DNA from: Luteolibacter flavescens
GTDB taxonomy: Bacteria > Verrucomicrobiota > Verrucomicrobiia > Verrucomicrobiales > Akkermansiaceae
DNA: 64,000 nucleotides
Direction of reading: 5' to 3'
Assembly (NCBI RefSeq): GCF_025950085.1
Contig: NZ_JAPDDS010000009.1
Span: 162,400-226,399 of the forward strand
In this document: positions 8,731 through 16,987 of the stretch, piece by piece
Position numbering within the stretch: position 1 is the first letter of the stretch
Layout of the letters: every line of letters begins with the position of its first letter
Program-made: the position numbers and the translations under genes
Notes under the pieces: generated by a model
What the model saw: the letters and a program-made list of their open reading frames with translations, nothing else
Databases searched by the model: none
What the model was told of the DNA's origin: nothing

Positions 8731-11175
8731 ATGAATCCTTCCCGACTGATCCCGTGTGCCCTCCTCCTTCAAATCCTCCCCGCCACGGCCGGCGTATGGG
8801 CGCACTACTCCTTTGACACCAGCTTCGACGACGTTTCCGGAAACAACCGCCACGGCACGCTCACCGACAATGGCACCCTCGGAAACAGCGGCATCATCAG
8901 CACGCCGGGCGATTTCAAGTTCGGCAATGGCGCGATGAACTTCCATGCGGACCGGGATTTCATCGCGATCCCGTCGAAGACCTTTGGCTCTGGACTCTCC
9001 TACACGGTTGCCTTTTGGGCGCGGAAGTCACCGGGCGACACCGGAGGTGCCAGCCAGTGGGACATGGTCATCGGCCAGCGCGACAATGCGAACCACTTCA
9101 TCGGCCTGAATGACGCGAGCGGCACCGGCATGCGCTGGCGGGGTTCCTCGAATGCCGCGGACCGCGAAGCGAATTTCGGCGTGCCGCTCGACTACGATTG
9201 GCACCACTACGCCATCGTCGCCTATGGCAGCACCATCACGCTGTATCTCGACGGGCAGTTCTTCGGCACGGTCGGCGGGAAGCAGACCGGCTTCATCATC
9301 GACACCATTGGCGAGGCCTACACGGCGGCGGCCGACTATGATTTCAATGGCCAGATCGATGAAGTTTGGATCTTCGAGGATGCGCTCGGGCCGGACAAGA
9401 TCAGCTCGCTCTACCTCTCGAATGATCCGGATGCCGGCGGGCCCTACGCGGGCTTCCACTACCGCTTTGACGAGAATCTCAATGACAGCGGAAGCGGCGC
9501 ATTCCACGGCGCGACCGAAGGAAATGCAGCGCTCACCACCGATCCCCAACGGGTGGTGGAGGGGAGCGGCGCGCTGTGGACGGATGGCGCGGATGCCTCG
9601 CGCATGGTGCTGCCCGTGCCCGGCTACTACACCGCCACGCAGCCCTGGACGGCCACCTGGTGGGCGCGGCGCGAAGGCATCGGATCCAGCAAGGGCATGG
9701 TGATGGGTCGTGCGGACAATACCAACGACTTCATCTGGCTGAATGACACGAACCCGGGCCTGCGTTTCCGATCCTCCACGGGTGCCACGCTCGACTTCAC
9801 CGCGCCGAAGGGCAGCCAGCTCCGCCACTATGCGCTGGTGGCCGATGGCATGGGAAACATGACGCTCTTCATCGACGGGCAGGAATCCGAGACGCTCGCG
9901 GGCAATACCTCCTTCGCCGTCGATAGCATCGGCAAGGCCTACCCGACGACCACGCTGAAGTATAACTTCCACGGCACGCTGGACGAGGTACGTCTGATGC
10001 CATCCGCGCTCACGGCCACGCAGGTGGCGACGATCTACAACGACGAGAAGCCTGTCGAAACGCCCTCCACAGCGACGAAGGTTCGCGTTATCCTGCTGGG
10101 CGGGCAGTCGAATGCGGATGGCCGTGCCGCGATCACCGGGCTGCCCGCCGCACTGCAATCCTCGCAGGCGGATGTGGATTTCTACTATCGCATCGAGGGT
10201 GGGGCGGGCTCCTTGACCACCCTGCAGCCCGGGCTCAGCGAGACCTCGCAATTCGGCCCGGAGATCGTGCTCGGTCGCAGGTTGGCAGATCTGTATGCGC
10301 ATGAAGCCGGCACGCGTGTCGCGATCATCAAGTATGCGAATGGCGGCACGAACCTGCACACCCAGTGGAAGGCCGGAGGCGACGCCACCACCACGGGCGA
10401 TGGCCCGGAGTATGTGACATTCCAGCAGACAGTGACGGCGGGCCTTGCGGCACTCGCGGCGAAGCATCCGCTCGCGACCGTGGAGATCGATTCCATGGTC
10501 TGGATGCAGGGTGAGGCCGATGCCAGCGCGGCGCAGGCGGGTAACTATCAGGCAAATCTCGGCACGTTCATCGCGGATGCCCGTGCGACCTTTGGTCCGT
10601 CGCTGGCGTTCGTGATCGGCCGGCTTTCCAGCGGTCAGACTTCGATCGACGGGACGTGGCGCGGGCAGGTGCAGGCGGCGCAGGATGCCGTGGCGGCTGC
10701 CGATCCTCGCACGTCGGTGCTTTCCACCGATGGCTTCGGCATGGCGGGGGACAATCTCCACTTCGACGCGAGCGGCCAGCAATCGCTCGGCAGCGGCTTC
10801 GCGGAAGAGTCCGCATACTACTCGTGGATGATGGAGCATTTCTCCCCCGCGGACATCGATGCGGGGAGAGGCGCTCCGGATGCCGATTTCGACGGTGACG
10901 GGCAAAGCAATCGCACGGAATTCCTCGGAGCGAGCAATCCGTCGCAGGGCGAGTCCCGATTCATGGCTTCCTTCACCCGCACAGGCGCGGCCACCGGCAG
11001 CATCTCGTATGTGTCCACGCCTGCCCGTCTCTATGCGGTCGAGCGTTTGGTCGAGGCCAGCGGGACGTGGCAGGTCGAGCTTCCCTTCGCCGCGGGTGAG
11101 AATGGCACCACCGTGCGTCCGCTCAATACCCCTGCGGCCCGCGGGATCTATCGGGTGACGTCGAAGTTGCCTTGA
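8731..11175 (+). CDS. Secreted double-LamG carbohydrate esterase (SASA / CE6-like)
   Basis: An 814-residue secreted protein. A signal peptide (MNPSRLIPCALLLQILPATA) is followed by two LamG domains (about 20-230 and 235-435). A sialate-O-acetylesterase-like SGNH domain follows at about 450-703, with the nucleophile block GGQSNADG (Ser460), WMQGEADA, and the His block DNLHFDASGQ. A calcium-binding type-3-like segment (DADFDGDGQSNRTEF) and a short C-terminal domain common in this genome end the protein. It probably removes acetyl groups from polysaccharides outside the cell, with the LamG domains as binding modules. It follows the ECF/FecR pair on the same strand with similar upstream words. Confidence 0.85.
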   Translation: MNPSRLIPCALLLQILPATAGVWAHYSFDTSFDDVSGNNRHGTLTDNGTLGNSGIISTPGDFKFGNGAMNFHADRDFIAIPSKTFGSGLSYTVAFWARKSPGDTGGASQWDMVIGQRDNANHFIGLNDASGTGMRWRGSSNAADREANFGVPLDYDWHHYAIVAYGSTITLYLDGQFFGTVGGKQTGFIIDTIGEAYTAAADYDFNGQIDEVWIFEDALGPDKISSLYLSNDPDAGGPYAGFHYRFDENLNDSGSGAFHGATEGNAALTTDPQRVVEGSGALWTDGADASRMVLPVPGYYTATQPWTATWWARREGIGSSKGMVMGRADNTNDFIWLNDTNPGLRFRSSTGATLDFTAPKGSQLRHYALVADGMGNMTLFIDGQESETLAGNTSFAVDSIGKAYPTTTLKYNFHGTLDEVRLMPSALTATQVATIYNDEKPVETPSTATKVRVILLGGQSNADGRAAITGLPAALQSSQADVDFYYRIEGGAGSLTTLQPGLSETSQFGPEIVLGRRLADLYAHEAGTRVAIIKYANGGTNLHTQWKAGGDATTTGDGPEYVTFQQTVTAGLAALAAKHPLATVEIDSMVWMQGEADASAAQAGNYQANLGTFIADARATFGPSLAFVIGRLSSGQTSIDGTWRGQVQAAQDAVAAADPRTSVLSTDGFGMAGDNLHFDASGQQSLGSGFAEESAYYSWMMEHFSPADIDAGRGAPDADFDGDGQSNRTEFLGASNPSQGESRFMASFTRTGAATGSISYVSTPARLYAVERLVEASGTWQVELPFAAGENGTTVRPLNTPAARGIYRVTSKLP

Positions 11176-11361
11176 GGCGACCCTTTCGTGGAAGCGGGTG
11201 GGCTGCTTTCCAGCGCCATCCGCGCTCGATTGATCCTCTCGTGGGATTGCCCAGCCGACCCTTCTCGCATTCGCTCGCCTCTCCAATCGGGGAGAAATTT
11301 AAAATGGCCAATCGAGGGATTGGGGGCGTGGATGAGGTGTGGATCATTCCGCCGAGATGTG

Positions 11362-14300
11362 ATGGGGGGGCATTCCGGGTCATGGCAGGCGCGATTTCGG
11401 CGCACGGGCGTGTTTGCCCGCGCGCTGTGGCTCGTCGTGGTTATCGCCTGCATCCCGGTCGCGCAGGGCAAGTCGCTCACCCTGCAGGACCTGTGGGAGC
11501 TGTCCGTCGCGGGTGGCGGTAGTAGCGACCCGATGAGCGTCACGGGCACGATTCTCGCCACGGACGCCGCGGGAGGGCTTGTCGCCTTGGAGGATCAGTC
11601 CCGTGCGGTGATCCTTTCCGTGCAGCTCCCCGCCGGGGCATGGCCGCAGCTCCAAGTCGGGAAATCGGTCCAGTTCGACTTTCCCGCGAGCCGGTTCTTC
11701 CGGCGTGGCTTGCGGATCGATTGTGTGGGCGCACCGCTCATCGACGCGGATGGCCTTCACCCGCCGACGGAGAAATCCGGCACCGTCTTCCTCACGCGTG
11801 GGAAGCATCCGCTGGGGGTGGAGTGGTTCAATGGACGCGCCACCTCGGTGCTCTCCCTCGCAATGGAGGGCCCCGGCTTCCAGCACGAGGTCGTCCCGGC
11901 GGAGTGGCTGTCGCATGACGGTGGAAAGCCGGGACTGCGGTTCGAGAGGTTCCGCATCGATGGGATCAGCTCGCTCGATCAAGTCCCGGAAGAGGGCGGG
12001 GGAGATCTCACGGGATCGGTCACGAAGATCGATCACTCGGCAGGCGAAGGGCTGGAGAATGTCGCGCTGCGCTTTTCCGGCATGCTGGAGGTTCCCTCGG
12101 ACGGGACCTATACCTTTCGCATGCGCTGTGACGACGGCGCTCGGCTCAGCCTCGGCGCTCCGCAAGCGGCGTGGAAGATCCTTCCTGATCTGGAGCCGGT
12201 GAAGGATTCCCTCTGGAGAGAGGTGGAAGGCACCGTCTCCTTTGCCAGCAAGGAGGGGGCGCGGCTCCGGCTGGAAGTCGCGACCGATCAGAAGCGCTCG
12301 GAATTGACCGTGCTGAATCCGGCCGGGCTCGACCCGTGGGTCTTGATGGGGCGGTACATCACGGCGCAGGGCATCGCCTATGAGGGCGGCGTCTGCGTCC
12401 TCTCAGCGGGGCACCTCCGGCTGGAGCCGTCTAACAGATTGTCCGCGCCGGTGCTCGCATCCGCCGTGCAGGTGCGCGAGTTGCAGCCGGACGAAACGGC
12501 GAAGTATCCGCCGGTGGTGCTGCGCGGCGTGGTCACGATGGTGAACTATCGCTCGCTCGTGCTGCAGGATGACAGTGGCGGCGTCTTCGTGCTTGCGCAG
12601 AACATGACGATTGAACCGCCACCCGAAGTGGGCGAGCGCTGGATCGTGGAAGGCGAGGCGGCACCCGGGGATTTCTCGCCCATCGTCGTCGCGAAGAACT
12701 GCCGCTTTCTCTCGTCCGGCGCATTGCCGCTTCCGCGCCGTCCGAATTGGGAGGAGTTCCAGAATGGCAGCGTGGATGCCGAGATGGTGGAAATCGAGGG
12801 CGTGATCATCTCGCTGGGCGCTGACCGTGCCGAGCTGCTGACGCGCGATGGAACCACCGTCCTGCAATCGACCCAATTCTATCCGCTGCCCGTGGAGTTG
12901 CTCCGTCCAACGGCTACCAGCCTGGTCGGCGCGCGGGTGAAGCTCCGCGGTGTCTTTGCCACCAGTTGGGATCGGCATCTCGGCCGCCTCACGCCTGGGG
13001 TGTTTTCCCTGGGGAATGCCACGCTTTCCGTGGTCGAGCTTGCCCCGCAGGACCCGGGCCTGATCCCGCTGGTGACCGTGCCGGATCTCTGGAAATTCAC
13101 CACGCAATCCACCGCGCTGAATCGCGTGCGGTTGCGTGGGCAATTGATGGCGCGCCGTGATGACACGCTGCTCGTTTCAGCGGGCGCGCACACGCTGCGC
13201 CTCGCCAGCGACTCCGCCCACGGAGCTGTGCCGGGCGATGAGGTGGAGGTGGTGGGATTTGCGCGGACGGGCGCCATTTCCCCGCTGATCGTGCATCCCG
13301 TGCTGCGGGTGCTGTCGCAGCTCGCGATGCCGCAGCCGATCGAGCAGGACCCCGCGGAGCTGCCGGACCTGAAGCTGGATGGCAAGCTGCTCCGCATGCA
13401 GGGCCGGGTGATCAGCGATACAATCCAGAGCGGCCAGCGGCGGCTGGAGCTGGAGTCCGGAGCGCAGCGTTTCTTCGCGATAGGACCCCACTCGATGCCC
13501 GGCGATGCCACCTTCCTGCGCGACTCGGTGGTGCAGGTGGACGGCGTGTATTTCGCCATGAATTCCGACCCGCTGTCGATGGGGCAGGGGGACTTCGAGA
13601 TCCGCATGATGGGTGACGATGCATTACAGCTCATCGCGCAGCCTTCGTGGTGGAGCACTCGGCGGCTCTTGCTTCTGGTCGCGGTGCTCTTCGGCGGGCT
13701 GTCGCTGGTGCTCGGCTGGGTGGGCATCCTCCAGCGCGTGGTGAAAAAGCGCACCTCGGAACTCGCCGTGGAGATCGCGAAGAAGGAGCACGCGGAAACC
13801 GAGCGTGCGCTGGAACTCGAGCGCGCGCGGGTGGCCCGCGACCTGCATGATGAGCTGGGCGCTGGTCTCACCGAGATCGGCTTGCTAGGCTCGCTGATGG
13901 GGAATCCCGCCATTCCCGCCACCGCGAAGTCGAACTACGTGAACACGCTCGGCGATGTCTCGCGCTCGCTCGTTTCCGCGCTCGATGAGATCGTCTGGGC
14001 GATCAATCCCGACTACGATTCGGTGGACGATCTGGCTGCCTACCTGTGGCTTCACGCGCAGCGCCTGCTGAATCCCGCGGGAATTGCCTGCGATCCGGTG
14101 AAGCCCGTGGATATCCCCAGCCGCAGCCTCGGCTCGCGCTCGCGGCACTCGCTGCTGCTTGCCTTCAAGGAGGCGCTGAACAACGTGATCAAGCACTCCG
14201 GCGCCACGCGCGTGGATCTCGGTGTCCGCGTCGAGGCGGATCACCTCATCGTCAGCATCGCCGACAATGGCTCGGGCATCGCTGCCGGTGATGTGCCGCG

Positions 14301-14427
14301 GCCCGGTAGCCAGGGCATTGTGGGATTGCGAGAGCGCATGCATGATCTCGATGGCGGGTGCGAGATCGTGGCAAACCCCGGCGGTGGTACCGTCGTGACC
14401 TTCACCCTGCCCCTGCGATCCCCATGA
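11362..14427 (+). CDS. Membrane histidine kinase with PA14-containing sensor region
   Basis: About 1021 residues. The N-terminal segment VFARALWLVVVIACIPVAQG looks like a signal or anchor. The sensor region of roughly 740 residues includes a PA14 domain (about 149-260, with the typical DGTYTFRMRCDDGARLSLG) and several OB-like beta segments. One membrane helix at about 763-793 leads to a HisKA_3 dimerisation helix with phospho-acceptor His829 (ARDLHDELGAGL). The HATPase follows at about 933-1020, with an N box (ALNNVIKHS), DNGSGI and GIVGLRERM. This is a NarL/LuxR-type kinase. The start could also be the ATG at 11332. It overlaps the response regulator by ATGA. Confidence 0.88.
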   Translation: MGGHSGSWQARFRRTGVFARALWLVVVIACIPVAQGKSLTLQDLWELSVAGGGSSDPMSVTGTILATDAAGGLVALEDQSRAVILSVQLPAGAWPQLQVGKSVQFDFPASRFFRRGLRIDCVGAPLIDADGLHPPTEKSGTVFLTRGKHPLGVEWFNGRATSVLSLAMEGPGFQHEVVPAEWLSHDGGKPGLRFERFRIDGISSLDQVPEEGGGDLTGSVTKIDHSAGEGLENVALRFSGMLEVPSDGTYTFRMRCDDGARLSLGAPQAAWKILPDLEPVKDSLWREVEGTVSFASKEGARLRLEVATDQKRSELTVLNPAGLDPWVLMGRYITAQGIAYEGGVCVLSAGHLRLEPSNRLSAPVLASAVQVRELQPDETAKYPPVVLRGVVTMVNYRSLVLQDDSGGVFVLAQNMTIEPPPEVGERWIVEGEAAPGDFSPIVVAKNCRFLSSGALPLPRRPNWEEFQNGSVDAEMVEIEGVIISLGADRAELLTRDGTTVLQSTQFYPLPVELLRPTATSLVGARVKLRGVFATSWDRHLGRLTPGVFSLGNATLSVVELAPQDPGLIPLVTVPDLWKFTTQSTALNRVRLRGQLMARRDDTLLVSAGAHTLRLASDSAHGAVPGDEVEVVGFARTGAISPLIVHPVLRVLSQLAMPQPIEQDPAELPDLKLDGKLLRMQGRVISDTIQSGQRRLELESGAQRFFAIGPHSMPGDATFLRDSVVQVDGVYFAMNSDPLSMGQGDFEIRMMGDDALQLIAQPSWWSTRRLLLLVAVLFGGLSLVLGWVGILQRVVKKRTSELAVEIAKKEHAETERALELERARVARDLHDELGAGLTEIGLLGSLMGNPAIPATAKSNYVNTLGDVSRSLVSALDEIVWAINPDYDSVDDLAAYLWLHAQRLLNPAGIACDPVKPVDIPSRSLGSRSRHSLLLAFKEALNNVIKHSGATRVDLGVRVEADHLIVSIADNGSGIAAGDVPRPGSQGIVGLRERMHDLDGGCEIVANPGGGTVVTFTLPLRSP

Positions 14428-15077
14428 ACGAAGCCTCATCCCCAGCCGCGAAGACGCCGGTGGCAGTCGTGGAAGACAGCCACACCACGCGCGATGCCCT
14501 GAAGACCATCATCGAGCTCGAGCCGGATCTCGAGTGCGTGGTCACTTGCTCCACGGGTGAGGAGGCGCTGAAGCTGCTGCCGAAGTTTTCCCCTGCGATC
14601 GTGCTGATGGACATCCAGCTTCCCGGCATGTCGGGCATCGATTGCGTGCGCCGCCTGAGGGAGACGATGCCGGATGTGCTGATCGTCATGGTCACTGTTT
14701 ATGAAGATCCGGTTCGCATCTTCAGTGCCCTGCGCGCGGGTGCGAATGGCTACCTGCTGAAGCGCTCCACGCCGGAGGAAATGATCTCCGCTATCCGCGA
14801 GGTGCGTCGTGGCGGTGGTGCGATGAGCGGCGGCGTGGCGCTGAAGGTGATCCAGTATTTCACCGAGCAGGAGCAGCAGAGCAAGGAACTCGACTCGCTC
14901 TCACGCCGCGAGTCCGAGGTGCTGGAGCTGCTATCGAGCGGCATGGGGAACAAGGACATCGCGGCTCGTCTGGGCGTCTCCACGGAGGCCGTGCGCTGGC
15001 ACCTGCGGAGTATCTACACGAAGCTCCACGTGCACAACCGCACCGAGGCGGCGATGAAATACAAGGGCCTGCAGTAG
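14424..15077 (+). CDS. LuxR/NarL-family response regulator
   Basis: 217 residues. The receiver domain occupies about residues 12-130, with the phospho-acceptor Asp63 in VLMDIQLPGMSG and the acidic pair in VVEDS near the N-terminus. The C-terminal LuxR helix-turn-helix runs from about 150 to 210 (LSRRESEVLELLSSGMGNKD and ARLGVSTEAVRWHLRSIYTK). The ATG overlaps the kinase stop as ATGA, so the pair is almost certainly cognate. A longer frame opening at 14358 lies inside the kinase and was not used. Target genes are unknown; the secreted glycan-related genes downstream are candidates by position only. Confidence 0.93.
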   Translation: MNEASSPAAKTPVAVVEDSHTTRDALKTIIELEPDLECVVTCSTGEEALKLLPKFSPAIVLMDIQLPGMSGIDCVRRLRETMPDVLIVMVTVYEDPVRIFSALRAGANGYLLKRSTPEEMISAIREVRRGGGAMSGGVALKVIQYFTEQEQQSKELDSLSRRESEVLELLSSGMGNKDIAARLGVSTEAVRWHLRSIYTKLHVHNRTEAAMKYKGLQ

Positions 15078-15214
15078 CGGGATTGATCTGGGCGGCGGCA
15101 TGCTGCATTGAGGAGAAGCGCGGATTTTTTCTCTCCGGTTGGAGAGGTAGGCAGGAGGCGGTTTCGGAATACGCTCGGGATTGGTCGGGGACCAAAGGCC
15201 GGCCGTTTCTTGGA

Positions 15215-16891
15215 ATGAATTTGCGCACCAAATCGTGGAAGACGGACCGGGCACTGGCCCTGTCGCTCGCAGCACTCCTGGCCCAGACCGGTCTCGTGAA
15301 GGCTGAGGGCGAGGACATCGTCAATATCATCAATTTCATCCGCGGCGTGGAGCCGCGCCACAAGGTCGATCTCGTCGAGCCGGTGGCCGAGCAGCTCAAG
15401 TTGGGCCGCAAGCACGGCCTGCCGACCACCTGGCTCATCCAGTACGACGCGCTGCTCCGCCCGGACATCGTGGACCTGCTGAAGCGCGAGATGGGACCGA
15501 ATGACGAGATCGGCGCGTGGATCGAGGTGGTGCAGCCGCAGGTGGAAGCCGCGGGCATCAAGTGGCGCGGGCGCTTCCCTTGGGACTGGCACGTGAATGT
15601 CGGCTTCACGCACGGCTACTCCGTCGAGGAGCGGAAGAAGCTGATGGATGTCTACATAGCGAAGTTCAAGGAGGTCTTCGGCAAGCACCCGGATTCCGCA
15701 GGCTGCTGGATCATCGACGCTCCGACGCTGAACTACCTGCACGACAAGTACGGGGTCTCCACCGCGTGCAATTGCAAGGACCAGAGCGGCACCGACGGTT
15801 ACACGCTGTGGGGCGGCTACTGGAACCAAGCCTACTACCCCAGCCGCCTGAATGCCTTCATGCCAGCGCAGACCTCGGAGCAGCAGCTCAATGTCCCGGT
15901 CTTCCGCATGCTCGGCAGTGATCCGGTGCACCAGTACGACAACGGCCTCGGCGGCTCGTGGCAGGGTGTCGTCACTCTGGAGCCTGTCTATCGCCCCGGT
16001 GGTGGCGATGCGAAGTGGGTGGACTGGTTCTTCGACACGAACTTCAACACCCCCAGCCTCGGCTTCTCCTACATGCAGGCCGGGCAGGAGAATTCCTTCG
16101 GCTGGCCCGACATGTCGGTCGGCCTCATCGACCAGTACGCGAAGCTCGCAGCGCTGCGCGATCAGAAGAAGATCCGCGTGGAGACCCTTGGCGCGTCCGG
16201 CAAGTGGTTCCGCGACACCTACAAGTCCACTCCAGCGACGTCCGTCGTGGCGCTGGAGGACTCGAAGGGCGAGCCGAACCGCAGCATCTGGTACGAGAGC
16301 AAGCACTACCGCGTGAATCTCTCGTGGGAAGGCGACCAGTGGCGCATCCGCGACATGCACGTCTTCAATGAGGACTACGCCGAGCGCTACCTCGACAAGC
16401 ACGAGCCGAGCGCCGTGGCGACCTACGACACGCTGCCGGTGATGGATGGCTTCCACTGGAGCAGGCCCGGCGACCTCGCGGGCATCCGCGGCGTGGTGAA
16501 GTCTTCCGATGGCACGCAGCCTCTCAAGACGAAGGGCGTGCCCGTGGTGAAGGAAGTCGGCACCGAGTCGCTGGTGGTGACCTGCGACCTCGCGGCAGGT
16601 GGTGCGGTGGAGTTCCGCTGCGACCCCACGAAGTTCGCCATCGAGCTGAGCGGCGAGACCGCGCGCTCCGACTGGGGCCTCGATATGACGTGGGCGAAGG
16701 ACAAGAAAATCCCTCTCGCCGATGTGACGAAGCACGCGATCGGCTTCAAGCAGGAGGGCTTCGGCTACTCGCTTTCCTTCGGCGCCAGCGAGGTCTCGCG
16801 CACCGGTGACGAGAACAAGATCCACATCAAGGAATCCCGCGACGTGGTGACCTTCACCTTCGGTTCCGACAGCGCCACTTCATCGAACTAG
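15215..16891 (+). CDS. Secreted polysaccharide-deacetylase/glycosidase-like barrel protein, unassigned
   Basis: 558 residues, starting at ATG 15215; the upstream frame looks non-coding. The signal peptide is RALALSLAALLAQTGLVKAE. The first 300 residues read like a TIM-barrel or NodB-like protein (NIINFIRGVEPRHK, LPTTWLIQYDALLRPDIVDL, GAWIEVVQPQVEAAGIKWRG and WHVNVGFTHGYSVEERKK). The C-terminal 200 residues look like a beta-sandwich. It resembles secreted Bacteroidetes/Verrucomicrobia proteins annotated with DUF3863, but that is from memory. Likely a carbohydrate-active enzyme; substrate and catalytic residues not identified. It stands alone, ending in a strong hairpin. Confidence 0.75.
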   Translation: MNLRTKSWKTDRALALSLAALLAQTGLVKAEGEDIVNIINFIRGVEPRHKVDLVEPVAEQLKLGRKHGLPTTWLIQYDALLRPDIVDLLKREMGPNDEIGAWIEVVQPQVEAAGIKWRGRFPWDWHVNVGFTHGYSVEERKKLMDVYIAKFKEVFGKHPDSAGCWIIDAPTLNYLHDKYGVSTACNCKDQSGTDGYTLWGGYWNQAYYPSRLNAFMPAQTSEQQLNVPVFRMLGSDPVHQYDNGLGGSWQGVVTLEPVYRPGGGDAKWVDWFFDTNFNTPSLGFSYMQAGQENSFGWPDMSVGLIDQYAKLAALRDQKKIRVETLGASGKWFRDTYKSTPATSVVALEDSKGEPNRSIWYESKHYRVNLSWEGDQWRIRDMHVFNEDYAERYLDKHEPSAVATYDTLPVMDGFHWSRPGDLAGIRGVVKSSDGTQPLKTKGVPVVKEVGTESLVVTCDLAAGGAVEFRCDPTKFAIELSGETARSDWGLDMTWAKDKKIPLADVTKHAIGFKQEGFGYSLSFGASEVSRTGDENKIHIKESRDVVTFTFGSDSATSSN

Positions 16892-16901
16892 CCCACCGGT
16901 A

Positions 16902-16929
16902 CGACGCCCCGGCATCTGCCGGGGCGTCG
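16902..16929 (+). terminator. Strong GC hairpin after the barrel-protein gene
   Basis: CGACGCCCCGGCA and TGCCGGGGCGTCG form a perfect 13-bp inverted repeat with a minimal loop, 10 bp after the stop codon. The nearest T run (TTTTT) is about 20 bases further on, so this is a terminator-like structure rather than a textbook one. Confidence 0.6.
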
Positions 16930-16987
16930 CAGGCCGAGGGCTCCTGATTTTTCCCATAGCCCCAGAGAAGACCCAAGACCAAACCCC

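Noticed and set aside
9028..11286. Very long open frame on the minus strand opposite the LamG esterase; similar long antisense frames at 887-2395, 4194-5705, 15014-16825 and 42737-45223
   Set aside because: These are Arg/Ala/Gly/His-rich translations of the opposite strand of well-supported genes in GC-rich DNA, with no recognisable domain or signal.
11364..11370. G7 run after the histidine-kinase ATG as another contingency tract
   Set aside because: A single G run on the sense strand in a different context, and the exact start of this gene is uncertain.
15131..15146. CTCTCC/GGAGAG hairpin after the response regulator
   Set aside because: The T run precedes rather than follows the stem on the plus strand, so it is not a terminator for that gene; too short to interpret.
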